NCBI GenBank assembly: GCA_040437565.1
Contig: JBDOQK010000048.1
Span: forward strand, 1 to 64,000
Length of the DNA stretch: 64,000 bases
Source: Albugo candida
Taxonomy: Eukaryota > Oomycota > Peronosporomycetes > Albuginales
Reading direction: 5' to 3'
The notes beneath the pieces are model-generated. The model ran no database searches, was not told the DNA's origin, and worked only from the letters and a program-made list of their open reading frames with translations. The position numbers were made by a program, and so were the translations under genes. Each line of letters begins with the position of its first letter. The stretch's first letter is position 1. Below are positions 1 through 12,241 of this stretch, piece by piece.

Positions 1-23
1 CTCGGTTCACGAGCTTGAAGTGA

Positions 24-240
24 CAGTCAGGAAACGTGGTCAGAAATCAGTCAAGAACGGCTATATGCGCTCTTGAAAGTGATGAGCTATCGCGGCTTCA
101 AGGTGATAGAGCTGAAGGGGTTCAAGACTCACCACTGGCAGCACTCTTAAAGCTAAAACGCAGTGTTCATAGTCCAGGAACGCACATCATAAGTCGTGTT
201 CGTTTTCTTATTGACGCCGCCTATTTTTACTTTGTTGCTG
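24..240 (+). other. Exon-like open stretch, unidentified
   Basis: An open frame of about 72 codons runs from a stop at 21-23 to a good splice donor (GTAAGT at 241-246). It has no ATG near its start, so if real it would be an internal exon entering from the left. The composition is protein-like, with a Leu/Lys-rich stretch near 150 and an aromatic-rich end near 230. I do not recognise a family. It could equally be a chance open frame in decayed transposon DNA. Confidence 0.2.
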
Positions 241-599
241 GTAAGTATGGATTCAGAAATCCAATTTTGTATTCGAGTAAAGATTCGGAACCGAACTGTG
301 ATTTCGATCTATTGGATGAAACTGCACTTATCCTATTCTCTTTCCCAACTTCCTTCAAAGAGATGCACGTGTACCTACCTTTTTTGTCGTGGAGTGTAGT
401 CTTCTGACGACCCGGAGGGATGGAAGCATTAGGAGAACATTTTATCACTTCCTTAATTAGAAGGCTACAACGTAACCTACCAATTGAGTAGAAAAAGCTC
501 GAAAAAACAATCTTTCACAACCTCATACAATCTTTTCCTCTCCAAAGGGATGGTTCAAGTAGACGTATCGACAAAACCCCGGTTCCATCGTCAGCTTGG

Positions 600-2950
600 A
601 GTGACATGACGACCCTTTTAAGTCACTCAGACTCGGGCGATTGCATAATTATTGATGAATCATTACCCCTGAGTGATGATGTGGAAGTTCTTCCCACCCA
701 TAATGTGACGATACAGCGTGGTACCGGTGGTACTATAACTGCCTCGTTATATGGTGGTACCAAGGTAACTACAAGTGTGAAAAACAGACGTACCACTTTG
801 GCATACCTTATCAAGTAGTAAGAGTCTTCACGCGAAAACGAGGCTAGAGCGAAAGCACAATACCACGTGGAGCTCCCAACGCCGAAAAGCTTCGAATATT
901 GCTGCAATATCTTATCGTTATGGTGTAAAGTATCCTGATTCACCAGCTATGGTCGCCAAAATCGCGGCACGACCTCTCAAAATTGAAAAAGCAATTTATC
1001 CAATGATTTTGGCACGGGCAACGCATCGGTTCGTCTTCCCAGTAGGAAGTTGCTAGCCTCAATCCTCCGGGATCATGGCAACCCGGTTTCATCCTTTTTT
1101 GGATATTCGCCAGATTGAAAAAGATTTCAAGAGGGAATTTGAGAGTGATGGTTACGTCTACAGAACCGTTTGAATAACTGTATTGTTAGTCACCCTTCGT
1201 GGTAAAAAGTACTTATTTAAAGAGCACGACATTTTAGAATACCGGTATTATCTGGACGCGTTTGAAGTCGTTCTGGAAGTTTAGCGTATGGGTATATTGT
1301 AATACCTCCACGAAAAGAATTGTGGAATTCTTCGTGATAGCTTTCGAGAAGCAATTTTCTTCAAAGGAGTGGCTATGTCGACGCGGAGGATTTTCGCGCG
1401 TCTTTCACATGCCCAGAAGCATTGAATGCTTCGCTTTCAACTAAACGTGCACTTTTTGCTCAGCACTAACCATGCGGTTTAGTCTTAGTAGCCGTTGCTA
1501 CTACCCCAACAAAAGTTCACTAAACAACAACAAAAGTCCTAAAAAAAGGCACCCATGATCGCCTCGACATCACCGGTTGTGTTAGTTTGGTCCAAAACAG
1601 GTGGCTAAGCAAGAGAAGAGAAGACTATCCGACCAAATATCGTTGTACTTCAACTCTCCTCCGTATGTAACACAACCGGGCACCCCTAAACTTCCGCAAC
1701 CAACCCCTTCTCTTCTCCTACTTAAAAAAACATCTCCACTCTTCTTATCAGATCCAGTGGAGCGGAATGGGATCGTTCGTGAGGTAAACGCCATCGTGTA
1801 GATCCATTTTGTCACGTGATTTCAAAGGCATGCCCTCTTTCTATACCTTAGCTGGCAACGATCAATCACTTCTCGGTTCTCGCAACCATGGAAGTAGAGA
1901 TATGGGAGATTATATTGGTTGGAAACCTGTCACATGGCACCCGCTTCCATATTATTTTTGTTGAAAACACGGATCCCATAAAAGCTAGCCACTTCAGGAG
2001 AGGCTGCCCAGTTTTTTTCGCAAACGCCACAACAAGGACGAAAACAGAAAAAATAACTCGGGTTGGTCAGGGGGAGAGCTGATGGAAATTAAATCCTCCC
2101 CACACAATCCGACCAGACAATCTGGTCCAAGCCGATGCACAGATCCCTCATGTAAGAAGGCTCGTACATTTATGCACGAATACGAGCAAAATTATCCAAG
2201 CAGAACTTGATCCTCAGATCGCAATGAATGTGAAATGCTCGAGTGTATAGAGTCAAATGACACATCTGCTCATAGTTGATAGAATATTCGTAGCTTTTGA
2301 TTTGAATAAATATGTTACATTTCCAACGCGATAGCGTCGTCGTGCTGATCGAGCGGTTCCATCGAAGCGAGATATATTGCTCGAGAAAGTTATGTGGTGG
2401 TGAAAGTCAGTTCCAAATAGTTGACTGTGTCTCTCGAGTAACCAAAGCTCTCGCCATAATGGATCTAGTACTCATTCTCCATAAACGATCCCTGGGTCCA
2501 ATATCTCAGAGATAGGCCGTTATGTGGACTACGGGTCATCATTGCCGTTTAATGCCGCTCAAAGTCCTCCGTTCATTTTTACGCTTCAATGTGGGCATCA
2601 AGTGTTGGTCACGATGGTTCGGAATTAAACAGCGAGGTGGTCTCTGCAATGATATCGACGACGAGCTCTCCGTCAATCATAGCTGTTTCACCGAAGAAGA
2701 TGCAATACTTCACCTCTCCAACCAAGATGTGGGGTAAAACGAGGTTAACCACTTGTCCACATCAGCGTCAATTCTAAGGGCTCCTCGATTATTTCAACGT
2801 GGAACAATATCTCAGCACTCACGTTGAATGTCAAAGGAAGTCATAAAAATGATTATCTTTTCATCGATCACGTTTTTTTTACCACAACACAACATTTGTT
2901 ATGTTCAAGAACTAAGTTTCACGATCACAACCAACTGGACTCCTTTCAGT
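600..2950. other. Relic sequence without a recognisable gene
   Basis: Only short frames are present. Two look protein-like on the plus strand: 607-815 (acidic, then Gly/Thr-rich) and about 880-1050. Neither matches a domain I know and both end in stops without a clear splice signal. The stretch 1580-2780 holds several frames of 60-75 codons in competing frames. The likeliest reading is old, decayed mobile DNA like that which follows, but no terminal repeats were found. Confidence 0.3.
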
Positions 2951-3095
2951 TTTAATTTCCTCAAAAATGCAGCACAAAATTTTTGTCAATGATCACAACA
3001 GTGCTTCTCTCCATCCGACTCAAAATCGCAGTGGCGACGTCATGACAATCCTTCGTTCGGATTTTTTTGGTTATAAAACAGCTGAAGAACTCACC

Positions 3096-3355
3096 GAACG
3101 AAGCATTCGAATCGCTATTTGGTTTTGCGTCTTCTCATTCACGATGCACCGGTGTATATTCACAGTGTATATGCAACGGTCAAGGCCGAGAAACTTGTGG
3201 TTGTTTATGAGTAATTGCTCTCCAGCACTTTCGAATCGACCCCAACACATCTCGTATTTGGCGATTTCAACACACCACTCGATCCAGCTATCGATGCTTC
3301 GAGTGGAACAATTCGAGACGTACCAAGTCGATTAGCGTGTTTGGAATGGCTTTCA
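3096..3355 (+). mobile_element. Non-LTR retrotransposon (LINE) endonuclease fragment
   Basis: The plus strand encodes the middle of an apurinic-endonuclease-like domain of LINE ORF2. The hallmark HLVFGDFNTPLD (around 3250-3285), with catalytic Asp and Asn, follows a stretch typical of this fold ending in VYATVKAEK. At least one stop lies inside, so this is a dead fragment. The element is cut on the right by the scaffold gap 3356-3455, and no reverse transcriptase is visible beside it. Confidence 0.65.
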
Positions 3356-3455
3356 NNNNNNNNNNNNNNNNNNNNNNNNNNNNNNNNNNNNNNNNNNNNN
3401 NNNNNNNNNNNNNNNNNNNNNNNNNNNNNNNNNNNNNNNNNNNNNNNNNNNNNNN
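3356..3455. other. Scaffold gap (100 N)
   Basis: A run of exactly 100 N of unknown true size. No duplicated flank is visible here, unlike at most other gaps in the window. Confidence 0.98.
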
Positions 3456-3640
3456 GGCATAGACAAGTAAGAAATTTTGCAAGTGCAACTCGGACCCTAG
3501 TCCTACTTGGATGGCACTGTTCAGCCTAGCGTGGCGCGCACCAATTTGCAACCCACCGTACTTTTGACAATTTACAACTCTACAACTTCACAACCTTACA
3601 GCATTTCCAGGCTGGACACAGTCTCGTATTAAGGTGGCTG
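3456..3640 (-). repeat. Dispersed repeat 'D', copy 1
   Basis: This is the reverse complement of about 13,517-13,677 and of the 3' part of 18,297-18,555, with a few percent mismatch. Shared landmarks are a run built on GTTGTAAA/GTTGTAGA and the string CCTAGTCCTACTTGGATGGC. The family is unknown. Copies lie next to LINE fragments twice, so it may be a LINE tail or a SINE. There is no clear A/B-box promoter. Confidence 0.6.
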
Positions 3641-3689
3641 AGGCTACTGCAGTACAGTACCCTACCAAAAAGATTGTCGTTATTTTATA

Positions 3690-4665
3690 ATCATTTTTTT
3701 TAGATACAACCAAGCGCACTTCCATCTTCAGCTCAATACCTCTCAAACTTTCAATACTTGTTTCTAATGCATATGAAGAAGTGTTTCCCAAAAATAATTG
3801 ATATAGATTAAGTTTTAGACATTTTATCAATATTGGAGCATGGCTTTTGCTACCAACGCGTTGATCCACCATTTGAAGCAAGAACTGCTTGAGTTATGCC
3901 TTGAAGGGTGGCGACTAAACTTTGCAACCAATCTTCATCTATCTTGGACCAAACATCTTGAATTTGATGTCACTATTCTTCTACATTTTATGCCATGAGA
4001 AGCTTCTGGATCTGATCTTTGAGTCTCGCCGATACATGTTCGATTGGGTTCAGGTCCGGAAATTTGGTGGCCAATTCAGCTTTGCAATACCTCATTCATC
4101 CCTCCATTTCTTAGGGGCATGGATTCGATGGATTGGAGCGCCATCTTCCATCAACACTGGACCATTGAGCTCAGCCCAAAATCTGCTCAATTGAATATCC
4201 TAGACTTATTCAACAAAGCAAACTGCTGTCTGCCGATTCCGACCTATGTGGGCCAATCGACTCTGTTTTTTCCCTCGAAAGGCACCCCAGAACATCACTG
4301 AAATATCGCCCTGATCTGAAATAGAGTGTTAGAGAGTCAAGATTGTACCTCTGAAAGGCCGTTCTCCAGAATAGCGGTAATTCTTGCCGATTTTAAAAGC
4401 TGGCTCCATCTGGCCAGCAGACCGAATTTCAGAGTTGCACATTTGCGTTTTTGTGTTTCCGTGCAAAGTCCGATCGACAGGCAATATGCTTTGCACTTCT
4501 TGGGCGCTACGCGGGAAAATTATCTAGTTTCATTAAGTCGCCTTCTTGTTGTTGACGGGCTGACTTGGAAAGTCATTTTGTTGGTGATGTCTTGAAGTGT
4601 TGCCCGCCGATCTTCGTTGATTTGCGGACCAAGTGCCCAGGCTTTTCTTGGGAATAACACTGGAT
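3690..4665 (-). mobile_element. Tc1/mariner transposase relic
   Basis: Read on the minus strand, this stretch encodes pieces of a Tc1-type DDE transposase. They occur in order: an N-terminal helix-turn-helix remnant (RATLQDITNKM...STTRRRLNET, about 4,610-4,520), DISVMFWGAF (about 4,310-4,285), LMEDGAPIH with the second catalytic Asp (about 4,160), and NPIEHV with the third acidic residue (about 4,050). The spacing between the last two is near the family's DD34-36E pattern. Several frames must be used, so the copy is dead. No TIRs were recognised. The right end abuts the MULE that starts near 4,670. Confidence 0.75.
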
Positions 4666-4669
4666 TCAT

Positions 4670-7545
4670 TTACTTTCGTATCGTCAATTAAGTAAATTAA
4701 GGAGTCTATCTCTCCTGTTACACCTCCAGTCTCCCAACTACTCCGTCCACCATTCCTGGTGCTATGTTCTCAGCTGCTAGCACCTGTAATCCCCGATTCA
4801 CTACCCAGACCACTCTCCAGTCCACTTCGCAGTCCACTCTGCCCGATCCGCTTACCTTGTCTACTGCTCTCGCTCCTGCTGCTTTTTACGTATCTACTTC
4901 CAATATTTTGCTTGCAAATACTGCACCTCTAGATTTGGTTAAAAACATCCTTTAATTCTCGAATCGCTATTGATGAGGCAGTAAAACGACATGCACTATC
5001 CAATGGGTTCGTTAGAACCATAGACAGTTCAGGCTTCCTGCCGTCAACATGGTTTCCCTTTTCGCTGCGTTGGTCGGCTAAACAAGAAGTTTGGTTGCTT
5101 GATGACGTTCGCTCGGATCACAATCATGATATTCCTGCTGACCTAAGTGGCCATCCAGGTGACAAAACATTTTCATCGCTGCATCTGAAACAAAGATCTC
5201 TAATGTCAATGTGCAACTGCCCACGAAGATAAATTGCAACGGTACTGAGGCAGATGCCGGCTGAGGGCCTTCAAGTTGCGTTAATAACAAAGGACATCAG
5301 TAATCAAAAGCTTGTATTCTGTGGCAGTAATTTGCAGGCCGCACATCCTCCAACTGCCTTGATGGATGAGCTCAGTTCTGGGAAGAAATAGAACCACAGC
5401 TCTAAATTAGACCAAGCATGTAATATAATCCATCTCTATGTCAGTCACGTTGCATCAAAATATCTGGTTGGTAAATACCATCCTGTGGATATGATTGACT
5501 ACACATATAAAACGAACCAGTATGGTATGCCACTTCTTCATATCGTTGGGATGACCCAGCTGAACCAGTCCTATTCCACTGCCATGGTCTTTGTCCCAGG
5601 AGAAAAGGTTGGTGAGACATATAAGTGCTTGATCAAACAAGAATATTACGTTGGCATCAGGAAAACTGCGTGCCTGCCTAGTAACTGACAGAGAAGTGTC
5701 ATTGATCAACGTCATGGAAATAGGTTTTTGTAGGGTTCTTCACTTTCTTTGTTTGGCATATCAATAAGAATATCTTGGCAAGCTGCAAAAGAGAATTTTC
5801 ATCCGTGGATGCTTGGAATGATCCATTGCCAATTGGAACACTATTGTTCACTGCTCTACAGCCAACAAGTACAAGGATCTGTGGGATACTTTAAAACCCC
5901 AACATGAGGAATTCCATGCAAAGTGCATCACGTATCTGCGCGAAACTTGGCTACCTTGGAAAGTACACTGTATAGAGACATGGATTTCGAGATGATTTTT
6001 ATCTCGAACACATCACCTCCTCTCGAGCTGAGGGTGCACACTGATTCCTCACAAAATATGTGCGCATGTTGACAGGTGACCTTCAACAGGTGGTAGGCCA
6101 ACTTAACATTGCCATTCAACACCAGCTTGATGCAATCCGAGCTGGTGAGAACAACTAAAAAATCCAAAAATACCAGGACACCCTTCTTCAGCTTCTTCGG
6201 TGTGTGGTGTCCGGCTTCGCCATCGAAAAGGTATGATACTTTTTTTTTGCAATAGGTCATAAAATGATAAAGGCTCACATGTGTGCAAACTTCATCCAAT
6301 TTCTAGATTTTTACCCAGTTGGAGGCAGTAAAAGCATTACAGAAAGGTGAGAAATCACTCGTCAAACTTTGCCTTTGTGCAGAACCTGTCACATTTGGCT
6401 TGTCTTGCTAACATACTTCGCAAGCAAACCTACAGGCCAACGATTCTCTGGCCATAGATGACTTGCACTCATTATGGATCTGGGTGAAAGAGAGTCCGCA
6501 AAATTATGTGCAAAGAGATATCAATAGTTGGGAGGACACACACTCCGAGATCCATGAGGTGTATAATAGTGCTGCTCCCATGAAAAAGCTCGTTTGCACT
6601 CAGCGATTGAAGATATTTTGGCTGAGCAGGACCTTCTCCCACCACTTTACGTCCAAACGCTTGGGCGACCTGCACAAACGAAGTCTATAAAATCAAAAAT
6701 GTGTGATTTATAAGGCTTTGAATACCATCAACCTGAAAAAGAAAAAAGAAATGCCTATCTTGTTGCAAGTGGGGGCATAACAAAAGAACGTCTGAAAATT
6801 GCGACAGGTATGTAGGTATCTCTGTTGTTATTCCGAAATACAACAAGCAATCCAGCTAATGACAAATTTTCTGAGGAGAAGATTAGGGACTTGGCTGCAG
6901 AGGTTAGTCATCTCAATCAAAGTAGTTTAGTTGTCAAGGCCGGTAACTGAATCAAGGATAATAATTTCATATTATGGTAATAGTTGTCTGCTGGGTTCGT
7001 TCATACCAAAAAGAACGACGTTTTTGAAGAGAATTAGGACCTGCGCGAAGATATACAGCCATTGCTTGACGAAAACATGTGGCTAAATGATCAGACAATG
7101 GTGCCATTTTTGCGTACCTACACGCTTGAACCTACTGCACAAAGCAAGCGGATGGTAATTCCTATGGCATTTTTACATCCTACCACGTTTGTAAAGCTTC
7201 GCAAGGGAGGGCTAGTGTTGAGGTGCAGAACCAGCTCATGTGTTTCAAGCCAATATTCTGCGTAAACTGCAGGTTCTACAGAAAGCTTAGTAGAATCAGC
7301 AAAGAGCGCAAATCAATAGAAGGCAATCGTGGCCGAGTTTTTCCTCTTCTCTGAAATGCCTGCCTACTAGGTTACTTTTACTTTTCTCAGAATAAGTTCA
7401 GCTTTTCTCATTGTGTTACTGCCACCAGCTAGAAGTGGACTTGAGAGCAGCGGACATGGCGGTACGAAAGTAGGGGGTATGTTTGTAATTTCTATTTTCA
7501 GGGGTGTGTCCGTAGCAAAAATTGGGTGTGTCCGCAGCAATTTCC
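4670..7545 (+). mobile_element. Mutator-like element with a Ulp1-like protease segment (MULE-1, copy A)
   Basis: The plus strand carries a decayed MULE transposase. DYTYKTNQYGMPLLHIVG (about 5,490) and FVPGEK (about 5,595) are followed after a frame change by TDREVSLINVM (about 5,690), the usual order of the MULE DDE core. AIQHQLDAIRAGE (about 6,110) matches the region after the core. Further on, a separate frame (7,071-7,200) resembles the start of a C48/Ulp1 SUMO-protease domain. The right end carries the terminal repeat GTGTGTCCGCAGCAATT (about 7,525-7,543), also found at one end of the short derivative at 12,733-13,516. The left terminus is missing: matching begins near 4,670 against the Tc1 relic. 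Several frames are needed, so the copy cannot be active. Confidence 0.7.
7062..7265 (+). pseudogene. Ulp1/C48-like protease fragment carried by MULE-1
   Basis: About 67 codons begin with NMWLNDQTMVPFLRTY, close to the conserved WLND...I..F motif that opens Ulp1/SENP domains, followed by MVIPMAFLHP. The catalytic His, Asp and Cys parts are not seen. The same segment recurs inverted at 12,984-13,202 inside the short derivative. Plant Kaonashi-type MULEs are known to carry Ulp1 domains; the comparison is inference from motif and position. Confidence 0.5.
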
Positions 7546-9071
7546 AAAAAATATACCAATCTAATAATAAAATATATCAAGGGACCCGTTATTCAGCCAC
7601 CACCTTTTCTGTAATCAGCCACCAGCCTCCACTAACTAATAGTTTAGTGGCCTCTGATTGGTTTAAGTAAACATAATAGAATAAATTGAATTAAATCATG
7701 GGCATCGTTATTCAGCCACCACCCTACATAAATTGATGGAAAGCGAGGCCTCTGACTGGTCTGAATAGACGCAACGGAAGAAATACAATAAGATCACGCA
7801 AAATGTTTTTGGTTTCTGCAATTCGTATTACTTAATTTAGGTCTGGGTCTAGGTCTAGATCTACTGCTGCAGTTGTTGCTGGTGTTGTTCGTGCTGATGG
7901 TGCTTCTTGACGGTAGCTTCTGGCATTGTTGCCTGTCTTTTGGCATTTCCGACATCTTCGGCGATGCACAGGAGCATTCAAAGCAGCAGTAACATGCTCG
8001 AAGTTTGATGAAAGTCGCTGTGTGAAGCTCGATAATCTACTACGCGTGCGCACTTGCACATGATCGCGAATTTTTGTCTCTGGGACTGCCAAGATATAGT
8101 CTAGCAGCACACGCTCACGATGGATGATTGGAATCATCCTCATACTCATCAGTAATCCTCTTCAAAACTTTCAATTTCAATTGGTATGGTCCCAGCATTC
8201 AGTATGGATTGACATTGGCAGTACCAGCCACCAATGCTGATCAAATCATTAACAGACAGAGGCATTACTTGGTGACGAAAAGCATGGGCGCAAGGATGGA
8301 CCATTGCATTTGTCGTCAGGCCTACGGGTAGCTTGAAGTTGAAGTTACTTGCACTTAATGGCACGTTTCGCAATTACTTGCATTTGATCGCAGTCTACAA
8401 CCTTGACAATCTCGGTCATCACTAAGCCGCTGCTGGTACTGCGGGTGAGCTGAGCGCAGACCTGCTACTGTAATTTTCCCCGTCAGCTCTCAGAACTAAG
8501 ATGCATCGTGATTATAGCCCGCTGCTTTGCGTTTTGCTTCACAATGACAGTAAGCTGGCCTCCGCAGGCAAGGCAAAATGCTGAATCCACTGAGAGTAGA
8601 TTACCTGCAATAGATGGAATTTCAGATAAACATGACTGTTGCCAGTATAATCATCATACAATACAGATTACCTGTTGATACAGAAGCCATTTTTTTTAGG
8701 GCAGCATGGGCGCTCTCCACCCGGGATGTTGTTACAGGCCCATAATGACGCTTATTGGACAGGAAAGCATCAACAAACCGCTCCTTGTAACCAGTCAAGT
8801 TGTCTCAAGGTGGCTCATCGAAGCTGCAGGGAAAATGGCATGCATTTCTGAAAGTTGAGTCTGAAATCTGCAATGGCTGTGGTGGCAACAAGTTGCTTGC
8901 AGGATTGGTTGAATTCTTGTCAGGTTTCTGAGGTTCAAAATGCTTTCCTTTCCTTGGCAAGAATGTTCTTGCTGATATGCCAGTGGCAAAGCAAGAAAGA
9001 TGCATTAGGAAACCTCTCAAAAAGCGCACTCATCAGCGCAAGCTCTCGATCAGTGCGAAAGGTGAGTGATG

Positions 9072-10132
9072 CATGCTGTAGGCCATATCTTTCGAAAATT
9101 ATTCTCAACATGGCGCATTGCCCATAAGTAGTCTGCCTAAGTCTCGTAAGCAGTATGCGATTGTATAAGTGTTTTTTGTTGCGGTGATGCTAATAATATG
9201 GAGGAGGGGGAGTCCACATATGTTGTTTTGTAGGTAGCATCATCAAGACAGACACGACCAGCACTGTACCTGTTGCGAATCTCCATTGCAGAAGTTGAGA
9301 TAATCAGCTGGTGAGTTAGCCGCTGCAGACCCTCAAACTGAAAGAAGTAGTCACCGGGAGCAAGACCATCCAATGAAGCTACCAGTGGAGATCGGCCTGC
9401 CAGTATCCTGTTGCGTTCTTCATGACGCAAATTGTAGATATCTTGAGCTGTGGCTATGACATTGTTGTTTGGCGCAGTGAAGTGATAATACGGCTGGGTG
9501 TCACACCAGAACAACCCATCATCAAGATTGATTGACGGCGTTTCTTTGTTTANNNNNNNNNNNNNNNNNNNNNNNNNNNNNNNNNNNNNNNNNNNNNNNN
9601 NNNNNNNNNNNNNNNNNNNNNNNNNNNNNNNNNNNNNNNNNNNNNNNNNNNNCATGCTGTAGGCCATATCTTTCGAAAATTATTCTCAACATGGCACATT
9701 GCCCATAAGTAGTCTGCCGAAGTCTCGTAAGCAGTATGCGAATGTATAAGTGTTTTGGTTGCGGTGATGATAATTATATGGAGGAGGGGGAGTCCATATA
9801 TGTTGTTTTGTAGGTAGCATCATCAAGACAGACACGACCAGCACTGTACCTGTTGCGAATCTCCATTGCAGAAGTTGAGATAATCAGCTGGTGAGTTAGC
9901 CGCTGCAGACCCCCAAACTGAAAGAAGTAGTCACCGGGAGCAAGACCATCCAATGAAGCTACCAGTTGAGATCAGCCTGCCAGTATCCTGTTGCTTTCTT
10001 CATGACGCAAATTGTAGATATCTTGAGCTGTGGCCATGACATTATTGTTTGGCGCAGTGAAGTGACAATACGGCTGGGTGTCACACCAGAACAACCCATC
10101 ATCAAGATTGATTGACGGCGTTTCTTTGTTTA
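9072..10132 (+). repeat. Direct duplication flanking the gap at 9,553-9,652
   Basis: About 480 bases left of the gap (9,072-9,552) recur right of it (9,653-10,132), ending exactly at the gap edges. They differ at a handful of sites, for example near 9,190/9,770 and 9,331/9,912. This is either an unmerged contig overlap between two alleles or element copies, or a genuine tandem duplication. The exact abutment to the gap favours assembly. Confidence 0.8.
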
Positions 10133-10632
10133 AGCGCACCCTTTTGGATGCGCAGATTGGTAGGCAAAGGGAGTATGATTGCGTTCTTCAGTGTCAACTG
10201 GCACCTGCCATTCACCAGACTTTTGTTTCCGTATGTTGGCCTTGAACAAGCACCCAGTGCTGCGGCTAGAAGACACACGTTGACGAGTACCCACACCCAC
10301 CACTGGGCTGGGGTTTGATTGGGAGCAGACAAGCATAAAAACTGTCACTTCTCCATCTGCTATATTGCCTATCTCTTTTGTGTGTTTGATAACAACAACA
10401 TAGCCTTGTTGTAGTGCATGATCATCAACTGCTTCCTTCTCTTGTTCCATGGAAGCGTAGAAAATTTGGGGTGATGGTGCAAGGCTGTCATTGTAGTTTG
10501 TAGAGAAGATACCAGTTGGATTTTATTGTATTTATTCCGTTGCGTCTATTCAGACCAAACAGAAGACAGGCTTGACATTTATTTATGGAGGGTGGTGGCT
10601 GAATAACGATTCCCGTATTTCAATTTAATTTA

Positions 10633-11541
10633 GGGAGCTACTATCCGGACCTCCCTCTCCTCGCATAGGTTTTTATATATCTCCTATAATCAAATATGAG
10701 TCTATTATACCTTGTAATGCTTTGATTTGTTTATGTGCTGAGTTCGGCCTTTCAGTTCTGGTAAAGGGAGATGCGTCGACAAGTAGAATTCCGAACGACG
10801 TATAATTTTACTACAAAAATGCTATGACTGCTGAATCTATAGTTGATTTACTAATTCGTTTGGAAGGGGGTGTAATGAATGGGAAAGGTTATCATAAAAA
10901 TAAGAGCGACGGAAAAAATTCTCCATAGCCTATACAAATCTAAATCCCACCTGCTAATACATATCTACTCGTTTTCATTTTGAGGCTCACAGCTGGGCCA
11001 ACATCTCCGCGCGGAATTCTTGGGCAAGCGGGATATCGTCGGCGGTATCGCTTTCAATTTCAATAGCCTGAAAAAAAACCCGGTAAGAGAAATCATACAC
11101 GAATCATTGTGGCTCGCATCAACGCCTTCTCTTGCACTTTTGTATTTCTTTTCGCTATTGGTAATAGTCATTGTGATGGGATGAGTCTGGAAAAACGGAA
11201 GATGTCAGTAAGAAAGTATCAAAGGGATCTTAAGACAAACCCGCATGCATGAATACTGTTGACTTACAACATCGCGCACTATTTCAAGCAGAACGGTCGT
11301 TCAATGACGTCATAGCGACGGACAGTCTCCCGTGGTTGAACTATTTCAATGTCGCATGGACCACTATTTGACCATATTCCGTGGTCATGTAGCACATACG
11401 TGCTGTATAGGGTAAGGGGTGTCCCGTTTAGGATGTGCCGCGCAATAATATGTGATCTATTTATGAACCGAAATAATGGGGGGGGGTTATTAAAATATAT
11501 AAAACATATGCGAGGAGAGGGGGGTCCGGATAGCAGCCCCC
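10633..11541. mobile_element. Small TIR element 'E1', copy 1, inserted in MULE-2
   Basis: About 45-bp inverted ends (left GGGAGCTACTATCCGGACC, right ending CCGGATAGCAGCCCCC) enclose about 0.9 kb. A TCAATTTA direct repeat occurs just outside each end (10,620-10,627 and 11,542-11,549), though five bases separate the left one from the apparent terminus. The inside contains a coding-like stretch on the minus strand, shared with copy 2. There is no recognisable transposase, so the element looks non-autonomous. Confidence 0.7.
10995..11075 (-). other. Conserved coding-like exon inside E1
   Basis: On the minus strand a splice-acceptor-like TTTTTTTTCAG precedes an open stretch reading roughly AIEIESDTADDIPLAQEFRA and ending at a stop. 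Copy 2 keeps the same frame (about 15,770-15,855, plus strand), with mainly conservative changes over the first 20 residues. It may be a captured host exon or the end of the element's own gene. I do not recognise the protein. Confidence 0.35.
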
Positions 11542-11653
11542 TCAATTTATTCTGTTTTATTATTTAAAGCATCAGAGGCCACCAAAACTATTAGTTGATA
11601 GAGCCTGGTGGCTGATTAAAGAAAAGGTGGGGCCTGAATAACGGTTCCCATAG

Positions 11654-12241
11654 ATATAGGCAATTGTTATATTCACTCCCTTCTTGGTTAAATTCACTCC
11701 CTTTATAATCATGTGGTACACACAATTATACTATATATACTTTTAGGTATTATAGAAAAAATATNNNNNNNNNNNNNNNNNNNNNNNNNNNNNNNNNNNN
11801 NNNNNNNNNNNNNNNNNNNNNNNNNNNNNNNNNNNNNNNNNNNNNNNNNNNNNNNNNNNNNNNNTAATTTTTTTGTAATCTCAAAAGACATATACTAATT
11901 GTGTGCAACACTACTTAGTTTTGCCCATCCAAAGAGATTTACTTAGCAGTTGTTTTCTCTTAAGGCTTATGAGCAGGGATGGGTGATGAAAGCGTTCAAT
12001 GGGATATTATTATCCCAGGATCTCTGATCCAAGAATACGAGATCATGACCGCTATATTATCTATATTTCAAATTGTGCCAGCATTATTGCTTGGTTTCGA
12101 TTAATGATGTCTGTAATAGTGTAATTAGATTGACTGACTTTCTACATGCCTCAGCTATCTGAAATAATAAATTTTGAAGATGTTTCTGTCGACTGAAGGG
12201 AAAGAGTGCTTCAATTCGGAAGTGCATTTAATAGGTCATTA
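11654..12241. other. AT-rich spacer with a gap; no gene seen
   Basis: This holds a 100-N gap (11,765-11,864) without duplicated flanks, and AT-rich DNA with only short frames. No terminal repeats or coding motifs were recognised. Confidence 0.5.

Larger units (their letters stand above)
7578..11653 (-). mobile_element. Second MULE family (MULE-2) with doubled terminal repeats, FAR1-like transposase
   Basis: Termini are GGGACCCGTTATTCAGCC at the left and its near inverse, ending in CGGTTCCC, at the right. Each end carries two tandem units: left 7,578-7,690 and 7,700-7,800; right 10,510-10,613 and 11,542-11,653. The right pair is separated by an inserted element (10,633-11,541). Minus-strand coding remnants follow the order of FAR1-type MULE transposases. 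First comes a zinc-finger-like N-terminus (SSSRSTGCLFKANIRK, GEWQVPV, about 10,280-10,180), then CLDDATYKTTY (about 9,240), a SKNILAK-like helix near 8,960, SRVESAHAALKK near 8,720, and a C-terminal Cys-rich knuckle CRKCQKTG near 7,950. The frame is broken repeatedly. A scaffold gap with duplicated flanks lies inside. Confidence 0.7.

Noticed and set aside
3456-3640. Repeat D as a tRNA-derived SINE
   Set aside because: No convincing A and B boxes in the expected spacing and no A-rich or simple-repeat tail; left as a dispersed repeat.
9072-10132. CRISPR-like or satellite array
   Set aside because: Only two copies of one long block separated by a gap, with no short regular repeats or spacers.
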